34,974 nt of DNA from Flavobacteriales bacterium (GTDB lineage: Bacteria; Bacteroidota; Bacteroidia; Flavobacteriales_D; Sanyastnellaceae), in contig PKDW01000125.1 in NCBI GenBank assembly GCA_002863145.1, positions 1 through 34,974 on the forward strand, read 5' to 3'. How positions within the stretch are numbered: the stretch's first letter is position 1; each line of letters opens with the position of its first letter. The position numbers were made by a program, and so were the translations under genes. This document shows, in pieces, positions 7,919-15,599 of this stretch. A model generated the notes under the pieces. It worked only from the letters and a program-made list of their open reading frames with translations, made no database searches and was not told the DNA's origin.

Positions 7919-8208
7919 GCTCGACGCAACATGAATGGCCCCTTTGGGAGGTTTTTATCCGGAGCCGGCAAGGTTTGGGGCACAAGCACGCGGGTTCCCT
8001 GCATGCCGCCGACGCCGAAATGGCCATCCAAAACGCCCGCGACGTCTACACGCGCAGGCAAGAAGGCGTGAGCATTTGGGTGGTGCCTGCAGATGCCATT
8101 GCCGCGTCCAGCCCCGACGACAAAGAGGTCATGTTTGACCCTGCAAACGACAAGGTGTACCGTCACCCCACTTTCTACAAGTTGCCCGACGAGGTCAACA
8201 ACATGTGA
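7915..8208 (+). CDS. paaB: Phenylacetyl-CoA 1,2-epoxidase subunit PaaB
   Basis: PaaB is a small subunit needed for the assembly and activity of the PaaABC epoxidase complex. The protein is 97 residues, the typical length, with recognisable family segments [42 protein letters not shown] and the C-terminal [13 protein letters not shown]. Its ATG overlaps the paaA TGA by four bases, and its own stop is two bases before the paaC ATG, so the chain is probably translated in concert. Confidence 0.95.
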   Translation: MSSTQHEWPLWEVFIRSRQGLGHKHAGSLHAADAEMAIQNARDVYTRRQEGVSIWVVPADAIAASSPDDKEVMFDPANDKVYRHPTFYKLPDEVNNM

Positions 8209-8210
8209 GC

Positions 8211-8969
8211 ATGACGGAAGGACAACATCTCCAAATCATCCTCCGACTCGGAGATGACGCCCTTGTGTTGGGCCAGCGTTTGTCCGCTTGGTGTGGACAC
8301 GGTCCCGTCTTGGAAGAAGACATCGCGTTGTCCAACACCGCGCTTGACTTGATTGGACAGGCACGGAATTTCTACACGCTCGCAGCCGCGCGCGAGGACC
8401 AAGGGCGCGACGAAGATCAACTGGCTTTTTTCCGCACCGACAAGGAGTTCCAAAATCACCTCCTCCTCGAACAGCCCAACGGCCATTTCGGTGATACCAT
8501 CGTGCGTCAGTTCTTCTTCAGCGCGTTTGCGCTGGAGCGCTGCGCCTTTCTCTCGCGTCAATTGGTCGACGCCGAGGTTGCGGGCATTGCCGCCAAAGCC
8601 GTAAAAGAACTGCAGTACCACTGGGAGCACGCTGCACAATGGATCGTTCGACTCGGAGACGGGACAACGGAAAGTCATGAGAAGGTCCAGGCAAGCATCG
8701 ACCACTTGTGGAGCTACACGGGGGAGTTCTTCAATGCAGACGAAGTGGATGCAGCCGGTGCGGAAGCAGGGCTCCTTCCCAACCTCGCCGTGATGCGGAA
8801 GGCGTGGAATGCGCGTGTAGAGGCCTGTTTGGCGCAAGCAACCTTGACCTGTCCCGAGGATGGATGGATGCAGCGCGGGGGAAAGCAAGGCATCCACAGC
8901 GAACACCTGAGTTACATGCTGGCTGAGATGCAAGTTTTGCCACGCACCTATCCCGACGCGACATGGTGA
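8211..8969 (+). CDS. paaC: Phenylacetyl-CoA 1,2-epoxidase subunit PaaC
   Basis: PaaC is the structural, ferritin-like partner of PaaA in the epoxidase heterocomplex. The protein is 252 residues from ATG 8211. LRLGDDALVLGQRLSAWCGHGP and EEDIALSNTALDLIGQARN near the N terminus, and VKELQYHWEHAAQWIVRLGDGT in the middle, are diagnostic. A GTG at 8205 that overlaps the paaB stop would add two residues (M-S) and is a real alternative start. The gene ends inside the first codons of paaD, with a seven-base overlap. Confidence 0.95.
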   Translation: MTEGQHLQIILRLGDDALVLGQRLSAWCGHGPVLEEDIALSNTALDLIGQARNFYTLAAAREDQGRDEDQLAFFRTDKEFQNHLLLEQPNGHFGDTIVRQFFFSAFALERCAFLSRQLVDAEVAGIAAKAVKELQYHWEHAAQWIVRLGDGTTESHEKVQASIDHLWSYTGEFFNADEVDAAGAEAGLLPNLAVMRKAWNARVEACLAQATLTCPEDGWMQRGGKQGIHSEHLSYMLAEMQVLPRTYPDATW

Positions 8970-9457
8970 CCGTCGCGCAACGCATTGAACGCGTGTGGAC
9001 CATGGTCCGAACGGTCCACGACCCGGAGCTGCCCTACCTCACTGTAGAAGAAATGGGCATGGTTCGCGGAGTCACGATGCGCGACAACCAAATCGTGGTG
9101 TCCCTCACCCCCACCTACTCGGGCTGCCCTGCCACTGATGTCATTTCTGAAGACGTCGAAAACGCTGTCAGATCCGTGGAGCCTGAAGCCCAAGTGGAGG
9201 TGGTGTTGAGCCCAGCATGGACGACCGATTGGATTTTGCCCTCCGCATACGAGAAGATGCGAGAGCACGGCATTGCCCCGCCTGAAGGCCAAAGCGCAGA
9301 CCGCGCCTTCCTCACAGGCCAAGGCAAAGTCATCCCTTGCCCCTTTTGCAAATCCAAGGACACCTCGATGGTGTCTGCCTTTGGAAGCACAGCATGCAAA
9401 GCCCTCTTCAAATGCAATGCGTGCCTCGAACCCTTCGAGCATTTCAAGTGCATCTGA
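8963..9457 (+). CDS. paaD: PaaD, MIP18/DUF59-family maturation factor of phenylacetyl-CoA epoxidase
   Basis: PaaD (also called PaaJ) belongs to the DUF59/MIP18 family and is thought to help mature metal centres of the Paa epoxidase system. The protein is 164 residues. The N-terminal DUF59 domain has VHDPELPYLTVEEMGMVRGV and TPTYSGCPAT with its conserved Cys. The C-terminal zinc-ribbon-like segment has CPFC, a middle Cys (STACKA), CNAC and a final Cys (HFKCI). It starts within the 3' end of paaC (seven-base overlap), completing the coupled paaABCD chain. Confidence 0.93.
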   Translation: MVTVAQRIERVWTMVRTVHDPELPYLTVEEMGMVRGVTMRDNQIVVSLTPTYSGCPATDVISEDVENAVRSVEPEAQVEVVLSPAWTTDWILPSAYEKMREHGIAPPEGQSADRAFLTGQGKVIPCPFCKSKDTSMVSAFGSTACKALFKCNACLEPFEHFKCI

Positions 9458-9461
9458 CCCC

Positions 9462-9469
9462 TATCTTTC
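9462..9469 (+). promoter_or_regulatory. Possible internal -7 box (TATCTTTC) before the PaaI-like gene
   Basis: TATCTTTC differs from TAnnTTTG only at the last base and lies four bases before the ATG at 9474, in the 16-base gap after paaD. It could let the thioesterase gene be transcribed separately from paaABCD. Confidence 0.35.
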
Positions 9470-9473
9470 TTGC

Positions 9474-9890
9474 ATGAGTGAGTCAAACGTGCACCCCATT
9501 GTCCAACGCATGATGGCCGCAGACACCATGAGTCAATGGCTGGGCATTGAAGTTCTGGAGAGTGCCCCAGGGGTGTGCCGATGCAGCCTCGAGGTTCGAG
9601 AAGACATGGTCAACGGATTTGGAATCGCCCATGGCGCCATCACGTATGCCTTGGCAGACAGCACCCTCGCCTTTGCGGTGAACGCCCTAGGGCGGCATGC
9701 CGTGAGCGTCACCAGCACCATCCAACATTTGGCCCCGGTCATGCTGGGCGACAAGCTTCAAACTGAGGCCATCTTGCGTGCAGAAGGGGGTCGCATCGTG
9801 CATGTCGACGTGGAAGTCAAAAACCAAGAAGGTGCCCGTGTGGCGTGGCTCACCGCCACCGGATTCAAAAAATCCACGACCTGGACGTAA
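9474..9890 (+). CDS. paaI: PaaI-type hotdog-fold thioesterase
   Basis: PaaI thioesterases hydrolyse aryl-CoA intermediates and are thought to rescue CoA when the phenylacetate pathway stalls. The protein is 138 residues, normal for the family. The hotdog signature IAHGAITYALADSTLAFAVN contains the Asp expected in the active site (LAD). The later VSVTSTIQHLAPVMLGDKL and GRIVHVDVEVKN are the characteristic strands. The frame is open much further upstream, but that part overlaps paaD in another frame; ATG 9474 gives the family-length protein and sits four bases after a near -7 box. The location directly after paaD supports the assignment. Confidence 0.87.
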   Translation: MSESNVHPIVQRMMAADTMSQWLGIEVLESAPGVCRCSLEVREDMVNGFGIAHGAITYALADSTLAFAVNALGRHAVSVTSTIQHLAPVMLGDKLQTEAILRAEGGRIVHVDVEVKNQEGARVAWLTATGFKKSTTWT

Positions 9891-9934
9891 CCCTTCCAAC
9901 TTTTTCCTCATAGTAGGGACGGAACCCTCCTACC

Positions 9935-10411
9935 ATGAGCGTTCATTTTGACCCCACAGGCGGATTTTCGATTGATCTCAAGGAGGTGATCGAAGCCATT
10001 CGTCAAGAGAATCACCACGCCATCGATCGGAAGGTGATGGCTTACGTGGCCTACCATGAGCTTTCGCAACTGAGGAATCAAATGGATGGCAAACTCCGTC
10101 ATGCATCCAAGAAATCACCCGAAGCGTTTGACCTGTGGATTCAAGGCTACGTGCGATTTGACACGGGCTTGCTGCGCACCATCATTTGCAGTCGACAGAT
10201 GTACAAGTGGGGGCTTACCAATTCTACACGAAAGGCGATTACGGCTTTCGTGGGAAATGTCGAACGTGTCCAATCAAACTACCACAAGGGCGACCTCAAC
10301 ATGGCCAATTGGAACCGCTTGGCTCAATGCCGCAAGCAAACCGGAAAACTGCTGACGAAAGCCATCCGTAAATCCAAGCAAGCCGGCAAGAAAGCCTTTT
10401 GGCTTCTCTAA
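9935..10411 (+). CDS. Unrecognised 158-residue basic protein
   Basis: I do not recognise this protein. It is 158 residues, soluble by appearance, with no signal peptide or membrane segment, and it is strongly basic toward the C terminus (CRKQTGKLLTKAIRKSKQAGKKAFWLL). The middle is helix-like (MAYVAYHELSQLRNQMDGKL; FDLWIQGYVRFDTGLLRTIICSRQMYKWG). Codon use looks like the neighbours, and the frame spans nearly the whole gap between paaI and the convergent ABC transporter, which supports a real gene. No -7 box is obvious; the 44-base gap contains CATAGTAGGG and ACCCTCCTACC just before the ATG. A short hairpin (AAGCC-TTTT-GGCTT, 10392-10405) overlaps the last codons. It may be lineage-specific. 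Confidence 0.7.
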   Translation: MSVHFDPTGGFSIDLKEVIEAIRQENHHAIDRKVMAYVAYHELSQLRNQMDGKLRHASKKSPEAFDLWIQGYVRFDTGLLRTIICSRQMYKWGLTNSTRKAITAFVGNVERVQSNYHKGDLNMANWNRLAQCRKQTGKLLTKAIRKSKQAGKKAFWLL

Positions 10412-10421
10412 ACCTGTCATA

Positions 10422-10448
10422 GAGAAAGGGACTCGCCTCACCCTTCTC
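10422..10448. terminator. Possible bidirectional stem-loop between convergent genes
   Basis: GAGAAAGGG (10422-10430) can pair with CCCTTCTC (10441-10448) with one bulged A and a 10-base loop. It lies between the 158-residue gene and the end of the minus-strand ABC exporter, overlapping the latter's stop. There is no T run on either side, so termination is only a guess. Confidence 0.3.
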
Positions 10449-12231
10449 CTTCCAGCGCTTGAAACTGCATTTCGAAGAGTCTATGGTACACGTTGCCCAA
10501 CGCGACCAGTTCTTCGTGGGTGCCTTGCTCCACAAGCTCCCCCTGATGAAGCACGACAATGCGATCGGCGTCTCGTACGGTGTTCAACCGGTGGGCGACC
10601 AAAAGCGACGTTCGTCCTGAAGTCAGTGCCTCTGTGGCCCGTTGAATCCACTGCTCGCTCTCGCTGTCGATGCTGGACGTCGCCTCATCGAGGATGAGGA
10701 TGTGCGGGTTGCTCAAATAAGCCCTCACAAAGGCAATCAATTGGCGCTGCCCCACACTGAGCGTCGCTCCCCGTTCCCGGACGTCGTGGTCCAACCCTTC
10801 GGGCAAGCGCTCCACAAAACGTTCGGCTCCAACCACACGGATGGCTTCCCAAATCTGGTCGTCGGTGATGTCTTGATCGTGCAACCTCACATTTTCGCGC
10901 AACGATCCGCTGAACAAAAACACGTCTTGCAGCACCACGCCAATGCGGCTGCGCAACACATCCACTGGAATGTCTCGGATGTCCACCCCATCGATGGTGA
11001 TTCGGCCCGTTTGGAATTCGTAAAAGCGGGAGATCAAATTGACGATGGAACTCTTGCCGGCTCCTGTGGCCCCGACAAAGGCCACCCGTTCGCCAGGCCT
11101 CACGACGAAGGACACGCCGCGCAAGACCCAATCCGGGGTTCCGTCCTCCTTGTCGATGTAGGCAAACCACACATTCTCGAACGCAATCTCTCCCTGCCAT
11201 GAAGGCTCTTGGGGCGAAGTGGGTTCGGGAATGCTGTCGTCACGGTCGAGCAACTTGAACACGCGGTCGGCATTGACAATGCCCATTTGCAACACATTGA
11301 ACCGGTCGGCAAGTTGCCGAATGGGGCGATACAACATGAACACGTACAAAATGAACTGCAAGACCACACCCAAGGTCAACCCGCCTTGGACGACATGGCC
11401 AATGCCAAGCCATAGCAGAAGCCCCACACTTGTGGCGCTCAGCATCTCCACGACAGGAAAAAACACACTGAATGCCCAAATGGACCGGATGTTCGCTTCC
11501 CGGTGGGCGCGGTTGATGTCTGCAAAGGACTCGGCTTCAACCCGCTCCCGATTGAAGGCCTGAACAATGTGCATGCCTGTCACGTGCTCTTGGACGAACT
11601 CATTGATTTTGGCCACCTGGTTGCGCACATCCACAAACGCTCCCTTGATGTGCTTTTGAAAAATGCGTGTGGCCACCAACAACACAGGAATGGGAAACAG
11701 CACCACAAGGGTCAAGCTCCAATCGATGCAGAGCATGGCGCCAATGACCACGAACAGCGCCAACAAATCCCCCACCGCATTGAGGATGCCATTGCTGAAC
11801 ACGCCTGCCACGCCGTCGATGTCACTGACGTGACGGGTCACAAGGGCGCCCACGGGGGTTTGGTCGAAGTACTTCAAGCGAAAGCGAGAGACGTGCCGGT
11901 ACAACTTGGCGCGCAGGTCCAAACTCACACTCTGCGCCACCCAATTGGCCAGGTATGTCACGCGGTATTGCACCAAGGCTTCCACCACCAGCACCCCCAC
12001 CACCATCAAGAAGACGCGCAGCAAGCCCTCGAGGTCACCCGTGGCAATGTGCACATCCACCGCCTGACGAATCAGCGCCGGCCGGATCCACACCAAACTC
12101 GACAACAAAATGACCATGGCGCCTGTCCACGCGAAGCGCCTGCGATACGGCCCTACTTGGGCAAGAATCACCCGAACCGTATCGACGTCAAAAATCTTTC
12201 CTGCCTTGGAAGAGGAGTCCATGGGCGACAT
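10438..12231 (-). CDS. ABC exporter, fused permease/ATPase (MsbA-like)
   Basis: This is a 597-residue half-transporter expected to work as a homodimer or heterodimer in the inner membrane, exporting lipids or hydrophobic compounds. The N-terminal transmembrane domain (about residues 30-310, six helices) contains the typical SLDLRAKLYRHVSRFRLKYFDQTPVGALVTRHVSDID. The ATPase domain has Walker A GATGAGKSS, signature LSVGQRQL and Walker B ILILDEATSSID followed by the His switch in VAHRLNT. ATG 12231 is preferred over the ATG three codons later because TATCTTTG lies four bases before it. That box overlaps the truA stop, so the gene can be transcribed alone or as the third gene after spt and truA. 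The substrate is unknown. Confidence 0.9.
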   Translation of the reverse strand: MSPMDSSSKAGKIFDVDTVRVILAQVGPYRRRFAWTGAMVILLSSLVWIRPALIRQAVDVHIATGDLEGLLRVFLMVVGVLVVEALVQYRVTYLANWVAQSVSLDLRAKLYRHVSRFRLKYFDQTPVGALVTRHVSDIDGVAGVFSNGILNAVGDLLALFVVIGAMLCIDWSLTLVVLFPIPVLLVATRIFQKHIKGAFVDVRNQVAKINEFVQEHVTGMHIVQAFNRERVEAESFADINRAHREANIRSIWAFSVFFPVVEMLSATSVGLLLWLGIGHVVQGGLTLGVVLQFILYVFMLYRPIRQLADRFNVLQMGIVNADRVFKLLDRDDSIPEPTSPQEPSWQGEIAFENVWFAYIDKEDGTPDWVLRGVSFVVRPGERVAFVGATGAGKSSIVNLISRFYEFQTGRITIDGVDIRDIPVDVLRSRIGVVLQDVFLFSGSLRENVRLHDQDITDDQIWEAIRVVGAERFVERLPEGLDHDVRERGATLSVGQRQLIAFVRAYLSNPHILILDEATSSIDSESEQWIQRATEALTSGRTSLLVAHRLNTVRDADRIVVLHQGELVEQGTHEELVALGNVYHRLFEMQFQALEGEG

Positions 12232-12234
12232 GGG

Positions 12235-13020
12235 TCAAAGATACTGCGTGCCCACAGGCGTGAAGACCTCTTCAGGGTAGGTCACCCTCGTCAGGTACAG
12301 CCCACAACCAAGCACGCTCTTGCCAGCCGCACCCCGGTCCTTGGCGGCAAGAACCTCAAGGATCTCCTCAGGTCGCCGCCTCCCCTTGCCCACTTCAATA
12401 AGCGTACCCACCGTGGCCCTGACCATGTTGCGCAAAAAGCGATCCGCCGTGATGTGAAAGGCCCAACGATGCGGTCCCAAAACCTCCCAACGCGCTTCTC
12501 GCACGTCACAGATGGTGGTGCCCTGATCCGATCCAGCCTTGCAGAACGAGGCGAAATCATCTTTCCTCACCAGATGCGCACTGGCTTCTTGCATGGCTAC
12601 AGGATCAAGGTCACCGTATACCCTGGTGGAACGTCCCTCAAGGAAGGGATCCTTGGCGTTGTGAATCAGGTACGTGTACCCGCGTTCCACCGCATCAAAG
12701 CGCGCATGGGCCTTTTCCCCCACGGTGTGGATGGCCACGATTCCAACATCTGGCGGCAACATGCCGTTGAGTTTCATGACGGCCTCCTCCCACGACGACA
12801 CACGTCCGCCTAGCGCCTCGTCTGGCAATTGGGCATGGGCCACGAAGTACTTGGCGTGCACCCCGGCGTCGGTTCGACCACACCCCATGACAGGACAAGG
12901 CCCGCCAAAGAGGCGGGCCAATGTGTCCTCCAACACCTCTTGAACGGTGATGGATTGAGGCTGTCGTTGCCACCCGTGGTACCGGGTGCCGTCAAACGCC
13001 AACTCGAGAAAGACCCGCAT
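12235..13020 (-). CDS. truA: tRNA pseudouridine(38-40) synthase
   Basis: TruA converts uridines 38, 39 and 40 in the anticodon arm of tRNAs to pseudouridine. The protein is 261 residues. The N terminus (LELAFDGTRYHGWQRQP) and catalytic motif GCGRTDAGVHA with nucleophile D51 are clear. The later ADRFLRNMVRATVGTLIEVGKG is also diagnostic. The start follows the stop of the upstream SPT-like gene by seven bases, so they form an operon. The last codons (TAT CTT TGA) double as the -7 box of the downstream ABC exporter gene. Confidence 0.96.
   Translation of the reverse strand: MRVFLELAFDGTRYHGWQRQPQSITVQEVLEDTLARLFGGPCPVMGCGRTDAGVHAKYFVAHAQLPDEALGGRVSSWEEAVMKLNGMLPPDVGIVAIHTVGEKAHARFDAVERGYTYLIHNAKDPFLEGRSTRVYGDLDPVAMQEASAHLVRKDDFASFCKAGSDQGTTICDVREARWEVLGPHRWAFHITADRFLRNMVRATVGTLIEVGKGRRRPEEILEVLAAKDRGAAGKSVLGCGLYLTRVTYPEEVFTPVGTQYL
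12236..12243 (-). promoter_or_regulatory. -7 promoter box (TATCTTTG) of ABC exporter, inside truA stop region
   Basis: On the minus strand TATCTTTG is followed by ACCC and the ATG at 12231, a four-base gap. It matches TAnnTTTG and overlaps the final codons and stop of truA (TAT CTT TGA). Confidence 0.6.
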
Positions 13021-13027
13021 CAGCGCG

Positions 13028-14272
13028 TCATGCCCAAGAGGCGATTTTCTCGCTCTTGTATTCTCCGGCGAACAACTTGTCCTTGACTTTCGTGAATGTC
13101 TCGATTGTGTACTTCACGTCTTCCAGCGTGTGGATGGCCGTGGGGATCAAGCGGAGCATGATCGTGTCTTTGGGAACCACAGGGTACACCACAATCGAAC
13201 AGAAGATGCCGTAATTCTCGCGCAAATCGAGCGTGAGGTTGGTCGCTTCACCAAGGCCTCCGTTCAAAAACACAGGCGTCACGCAGGAGTTGGTCACACC
13301 AAGATCAAACCCTTCGGCGCGAAGTCCCTCTTGCAGCGCGGTGGCCACCTTCCACAAGTTCTCTTTGTGCTCAGGCTGGCTACGCAGCATTTCGAGACGC
13401 TTGCGCGCGCCCACCACGAGGGACATCGGCAACGACTTGGCAAACGTCTGTGAACGCATGTTGTAACGGAGAAACTCAATCACGTCTTCGTCACCAGCCA
13501 CGAAGGCACCGATGGTGGCCATCGCCTTGGCAAAGGTGCCGAAGTACACGTCGATTTGGTCGTGGCAACCTTGGTGGTCGCCTGCGCCGCGTCCGTTCTC
13601 CCCCACCGTGCCAAAGCCGTGGGCGTCGTCGACGAAGAGGCGGAACTTGTATTCGTCCTTGTACTTGCAAATCTCTGCGAGCTTGCCTTGGTCGCCAGCC
13701 ATGCCGAAGACGCCCTCCGTGACGACAAGGATGCCGCCGCCGGTTTGGTCTGTCAAGTTCTTGGCACGCACGAGCTGCTTTTCAAAGCTGTCCATGTCGT
13801 TGTGCTGGAACACAAAGCGCTTGCCCTGGTGCAAACGAACGCCGTCCACCATGCACGCATGCGACTCACTGTCGTACACAATGACGTCGTGGCGAGACAC
13901 CAGCGCCTCAATGGCGGATTGGCATCCCTGGTAACCAAAGTTGAGCAAGAACGCATCTTCCTTCTGCATGAAGTCTGCGAGTTCTTGTTCAAGGGCTTCG
14001 TGCTGCGCCGTTTGGCCCGACATCATGCGGGCGCCCATGGGGTAGCCCATGCCCCACTCTGCCGCAGCTTCTGCATCGACTTTGCGGATTTCTGGGTGGT
14101 TGGCAAGACCGAGGTAGTTGTTGATGCTCCAAACAAGAAGCTCTTTTCCTCGGAAGGTCATGCGGTTGCTGATTTCTCCCTCCAGCTTGGGGAAGGTGAA
14201 GTAACCGTGGGTGTCGCGGGCGTGCTGACCAAGGGGTCCACGCTCCTGACGAATTCGATCAAAAATGTCCAA
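13028..14272 (-). CDS. Alpha-oxoamine synthase, serine palmitoyltransferase-like, TTG start
   Basis: This is a 414-residue PLP enzyme of the alpha-oxoamine synthase family. Its N-terminal part (RIRQERGPLGQHA, FPKLEGEISNRMTFRGKELLVWSINNYLGLANHP) matches what I know of Bacteroidota serine palmitoyltransferase-like enzymes, which condense serine with a fatty acyl donor to start sphingolipid synthesis. PLP residues are visible: H138 (SESHAC), D215/H218 (FVDDAHGFGT) and Schiff-base K249 (GTFAKAMATIGAF). The only in-frame start that preserves the conserved N terminus is TTG at 14272, right after an in-frame TGA (14278-14276); the first ATG is at codon 38, inside conserved sequence. 2-amino-3-ketobutyrate CoA ligase is a less likely relative. 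It heads an operon with truA. Confidence 0.82.
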   Translation of the reverse strand: MDIFDRIRQERGPLGQHARDTHGYFTFPKLEGEISNRMTFRGKELLVWSINNYLGLANHPEIRKVDAEAAAEWGMGYPMGARMMSGQTAQHEALEQELADFMQKEDAFLLNFGYQGCQSAIEALVSRHDVIVYDSESHACMVDGVRLHQGKRFVFQHNDMDSFEKQLVRAKNLTDQTGGGILVVTEGVFGMAGDQGKLAEICKYKDEYKFRLFVDDAHGFGTVGENGRGAGDHQGCHDQIDVYFGTFAKAMATIGAFVAGDEDVIEFLRYNMRSQTFAKSLPMSLVVGARKRLEMLRSQPEHKENLWKVATALQEGLRAEGFDLGVTNSCVTPVFLNGGLGEATNLTLDLRENYGIFCSIVVYPVVPKDTIMLRLIPTAIHTLEDVKYTIETFTKVKDKLFAGEYKSEKIASWA

Positions 14273-14293
14273 AAATCACTGATTTAGAAGGGG

Positions 14294-14301
14294 CGAATGT
14301 A
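14294..14301 (-). promoter_or_regulatory. -7 promoter box (TACATTCG) of SPT-like gene
   Basis: On the minus strand TACATTCG matches TAnnTTyG and lies 21 bases before the TTG start, so a short leader is predicted. A TTG at 14330-14328 is a weak, distant -33 candidate. Confidence 0.45.
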
Positions 14302-14383
14302 CAAACCCCAAAGCTATGCCGCACGTCCAAGGGCACGAGGGAGATGTTTGCACACTTTTCACCAAGCGTCCGTGCATGCGTCG

Positions 14384-14391
14384 TAATTTCG
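14384..14391 (+). promoter_or_regulatory. -7 promoter box (TAATTTCG) of bamD operon, near-leaderless
   Basis: TAATTTCG is followed by tcaccc and the ATG at 14398, a six-base gap. It matches TAnnTTyG and supports this ATG over the upstream in-frame starts. Confidence 0.6.
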
Positions 14392-14397
14392 TCACCC

Positions 14398-15234
14398 ATG
14401 AAGTTTCTCTCCTGTTGGTCTATGGCCTTAGGTGCCTTTTTGGTATCCATGTTGACCCAGTGTTCGGACTACAACAAAATGCTCAAGTCAGGCAACTTGG
14501 AGGAGAAGCTGAGCTATGCCGAAGCGGCCTTGGACTCCGGCAACTGCTTCCGGGCCCTCCCTTTGTACGACGAACTCATGCGTCTGACACGCGGCACTGA
14601 GCGCGCCCCGGACGTTCATTACAACCGCGCACTGACCCACGACTGCATCAACGACTTTTACTTGAGTCGCTACTACTTCCAATCCTTCGTCAAGACATTC
14701 CCCAACGACACACGCGTCGAGGAGGCCATGTTCCGAGCTGCCCTGTGCTCGTATTACTTGTCTCCTGAATCAAGTCTCGACCAAACCGACACGCGAACGG
14801 CCATCGATGAGTTGCAGTTGTTTATGGATCGGTACCCTGCGAGCGCGTTGCGGGACAGCACCCAAAACATGATTGAGGGACTGCGCGGCAAGCTTGAGGT
14901 CAAGGCCTTCGAGAATGCGCGGCTTTACCACAAGACCGGCAATTACAAAAGCGCCACCATCGCCATGGCCAACGCGATTGAAGACTATCCCGGCTCACCC
15001 TACCAGGAGGAATTGCAGTTTTTGATCATTGACAGCCACCATCGCTACGCCGAACAAAGCACCAACCGCAGGAAGTTGGAGCGATACAACGATGCTATCC
15101 AAGCTTTTCATACCTTTGCAACCCGTTTCCCGGAAAGCGCGCGCATGGATGAGGCACGTCGACTGTTTGACAATTCCATCCAAGCCATTGCAGAATTGGA
15201 ATCGGATCCTACCACGAACCCCGCAAATCGTTGA
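14398..15234 (+). CDS. bamD: Outer membrane assembly lipoprotein BamD
   Basis: BamD is a periplasmic TPR lipoprotein of the BAM complex that inserts beta-barrel proteins into the outer membrane. The protein is 278 residues from ATG 14398. The signal peptide ends in a lipobox (LTQC, lipidated C22). Tandem TPR-like helices follow (SYAEAALDSGNCFRALPLYDEL; YYFQSFVKTFPNDTRVEEAMF; AIDELQLFMDRYPAS; FHTFATRFPESARMDEARRL). The upstream part of the open frame does not look like a signal sequence, and the -7 box six bases before ATG 14398 supports that start. It is the first gene of a five-gene run. Confidence 0.92.
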   Translation: MKFLSCWSMALGAFLVSMLTQCSDYNKMLKSGNLEEKLSYAEAALDSGNCFRALPLYDELMRLTRGTERAPDVHYNRALTHDCINDFYLSRYYFQSFVKTFPNDTRVEEAMFRAALCSYYLSPESSLDQTDTRTAIDELQLFMDRYPASALRDSTQNMIEGLRGKLEVKAFENARLYHKTGNYKSATIAMANAIEDYPGSPYQEELQFLIIDSHHRYAEQSTNRRKLERYNDAIQAFHTFATRFPESARMDEARRLFDNSIQAIAELESDPTTNPANR

Positions 15235-15237
15235 GGC

Positions 15238-15588
15238 ATGAGCACCAATTTCAAGAGCATCAAAGCTGAACGCACCACTGAGACGCGCAACACGCACGAC
15301 TTGGAAACGCAAGGTACTGGGAACATCTTTGAAACCATTGTGGCGTTGTCGAAGCGCAGCAACCAGGTGGCTTTGAGCTTGCGGAAAGAGCTTGCGGAAA
15401 AGCTCGAGGAGTTCGTCATCCCCACCGACTCTTTGGAGGAAGTGTTTGAAAACCGTGAGCAGATTGAAATCTCGAAGTTTTACGAGCGCCTTCCCAAACC
15501 TCACAGCATTGCCATCAAGGAACTTCAGGACGAGTCCCTGCACATCGCAAACACGGAGGAGCAGGACGACGCAGAAGCTGACGCCTAA
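15238..15588 (+). CDS. rpoZ: DNA-directed RNA polymerase omega subunit (Rpb6-like, Bacteroidota type)
   Basis: Omega helps assemble and stabilise RNA polymerase. The protein is 116 residues. The central TGNIFETIVALSKRSNQVALSLRKELAEKLEEF matches the Rpb6/omega core where the family has an IA.RA.Q...G.-type helix, in the divergent form seen in Bacteroidota. The acidic C-terminal tail is typical of this group. Its assignment rests partly on position: it starts three bases after the bamD stop and precedes coaBC, as in many Bacteroidota genomes. Confidence 0.88.
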   Translation: MSTNFKSIKAERTTETRNTHDLETQGTGNIFETIVALSKRSNQVALSLRKELAEKLEEFVIPTDSLEEVFENREQIEISKFYERLPKPHSIAIKELQDESLHIANTEEQDDAEADA

Positions 15589-15599
15589 TTGCACTGGCC

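Noticed and set aside
9273-9473. Upstream extension of the PaaI-like frame
   Set aside because: It overlaps paaD in another frame and does not resemble the hotdog family; ATG 9474 gives the normal length.
11503-12813. 436-residue plus-strand ORF opposite the ABC exporter and truA
   Set aside because: It is antisense to two well-recognised genes, His/Gln/Arg-rich as expected for a shadow frame in GC-rich DNA, and shows no domain.
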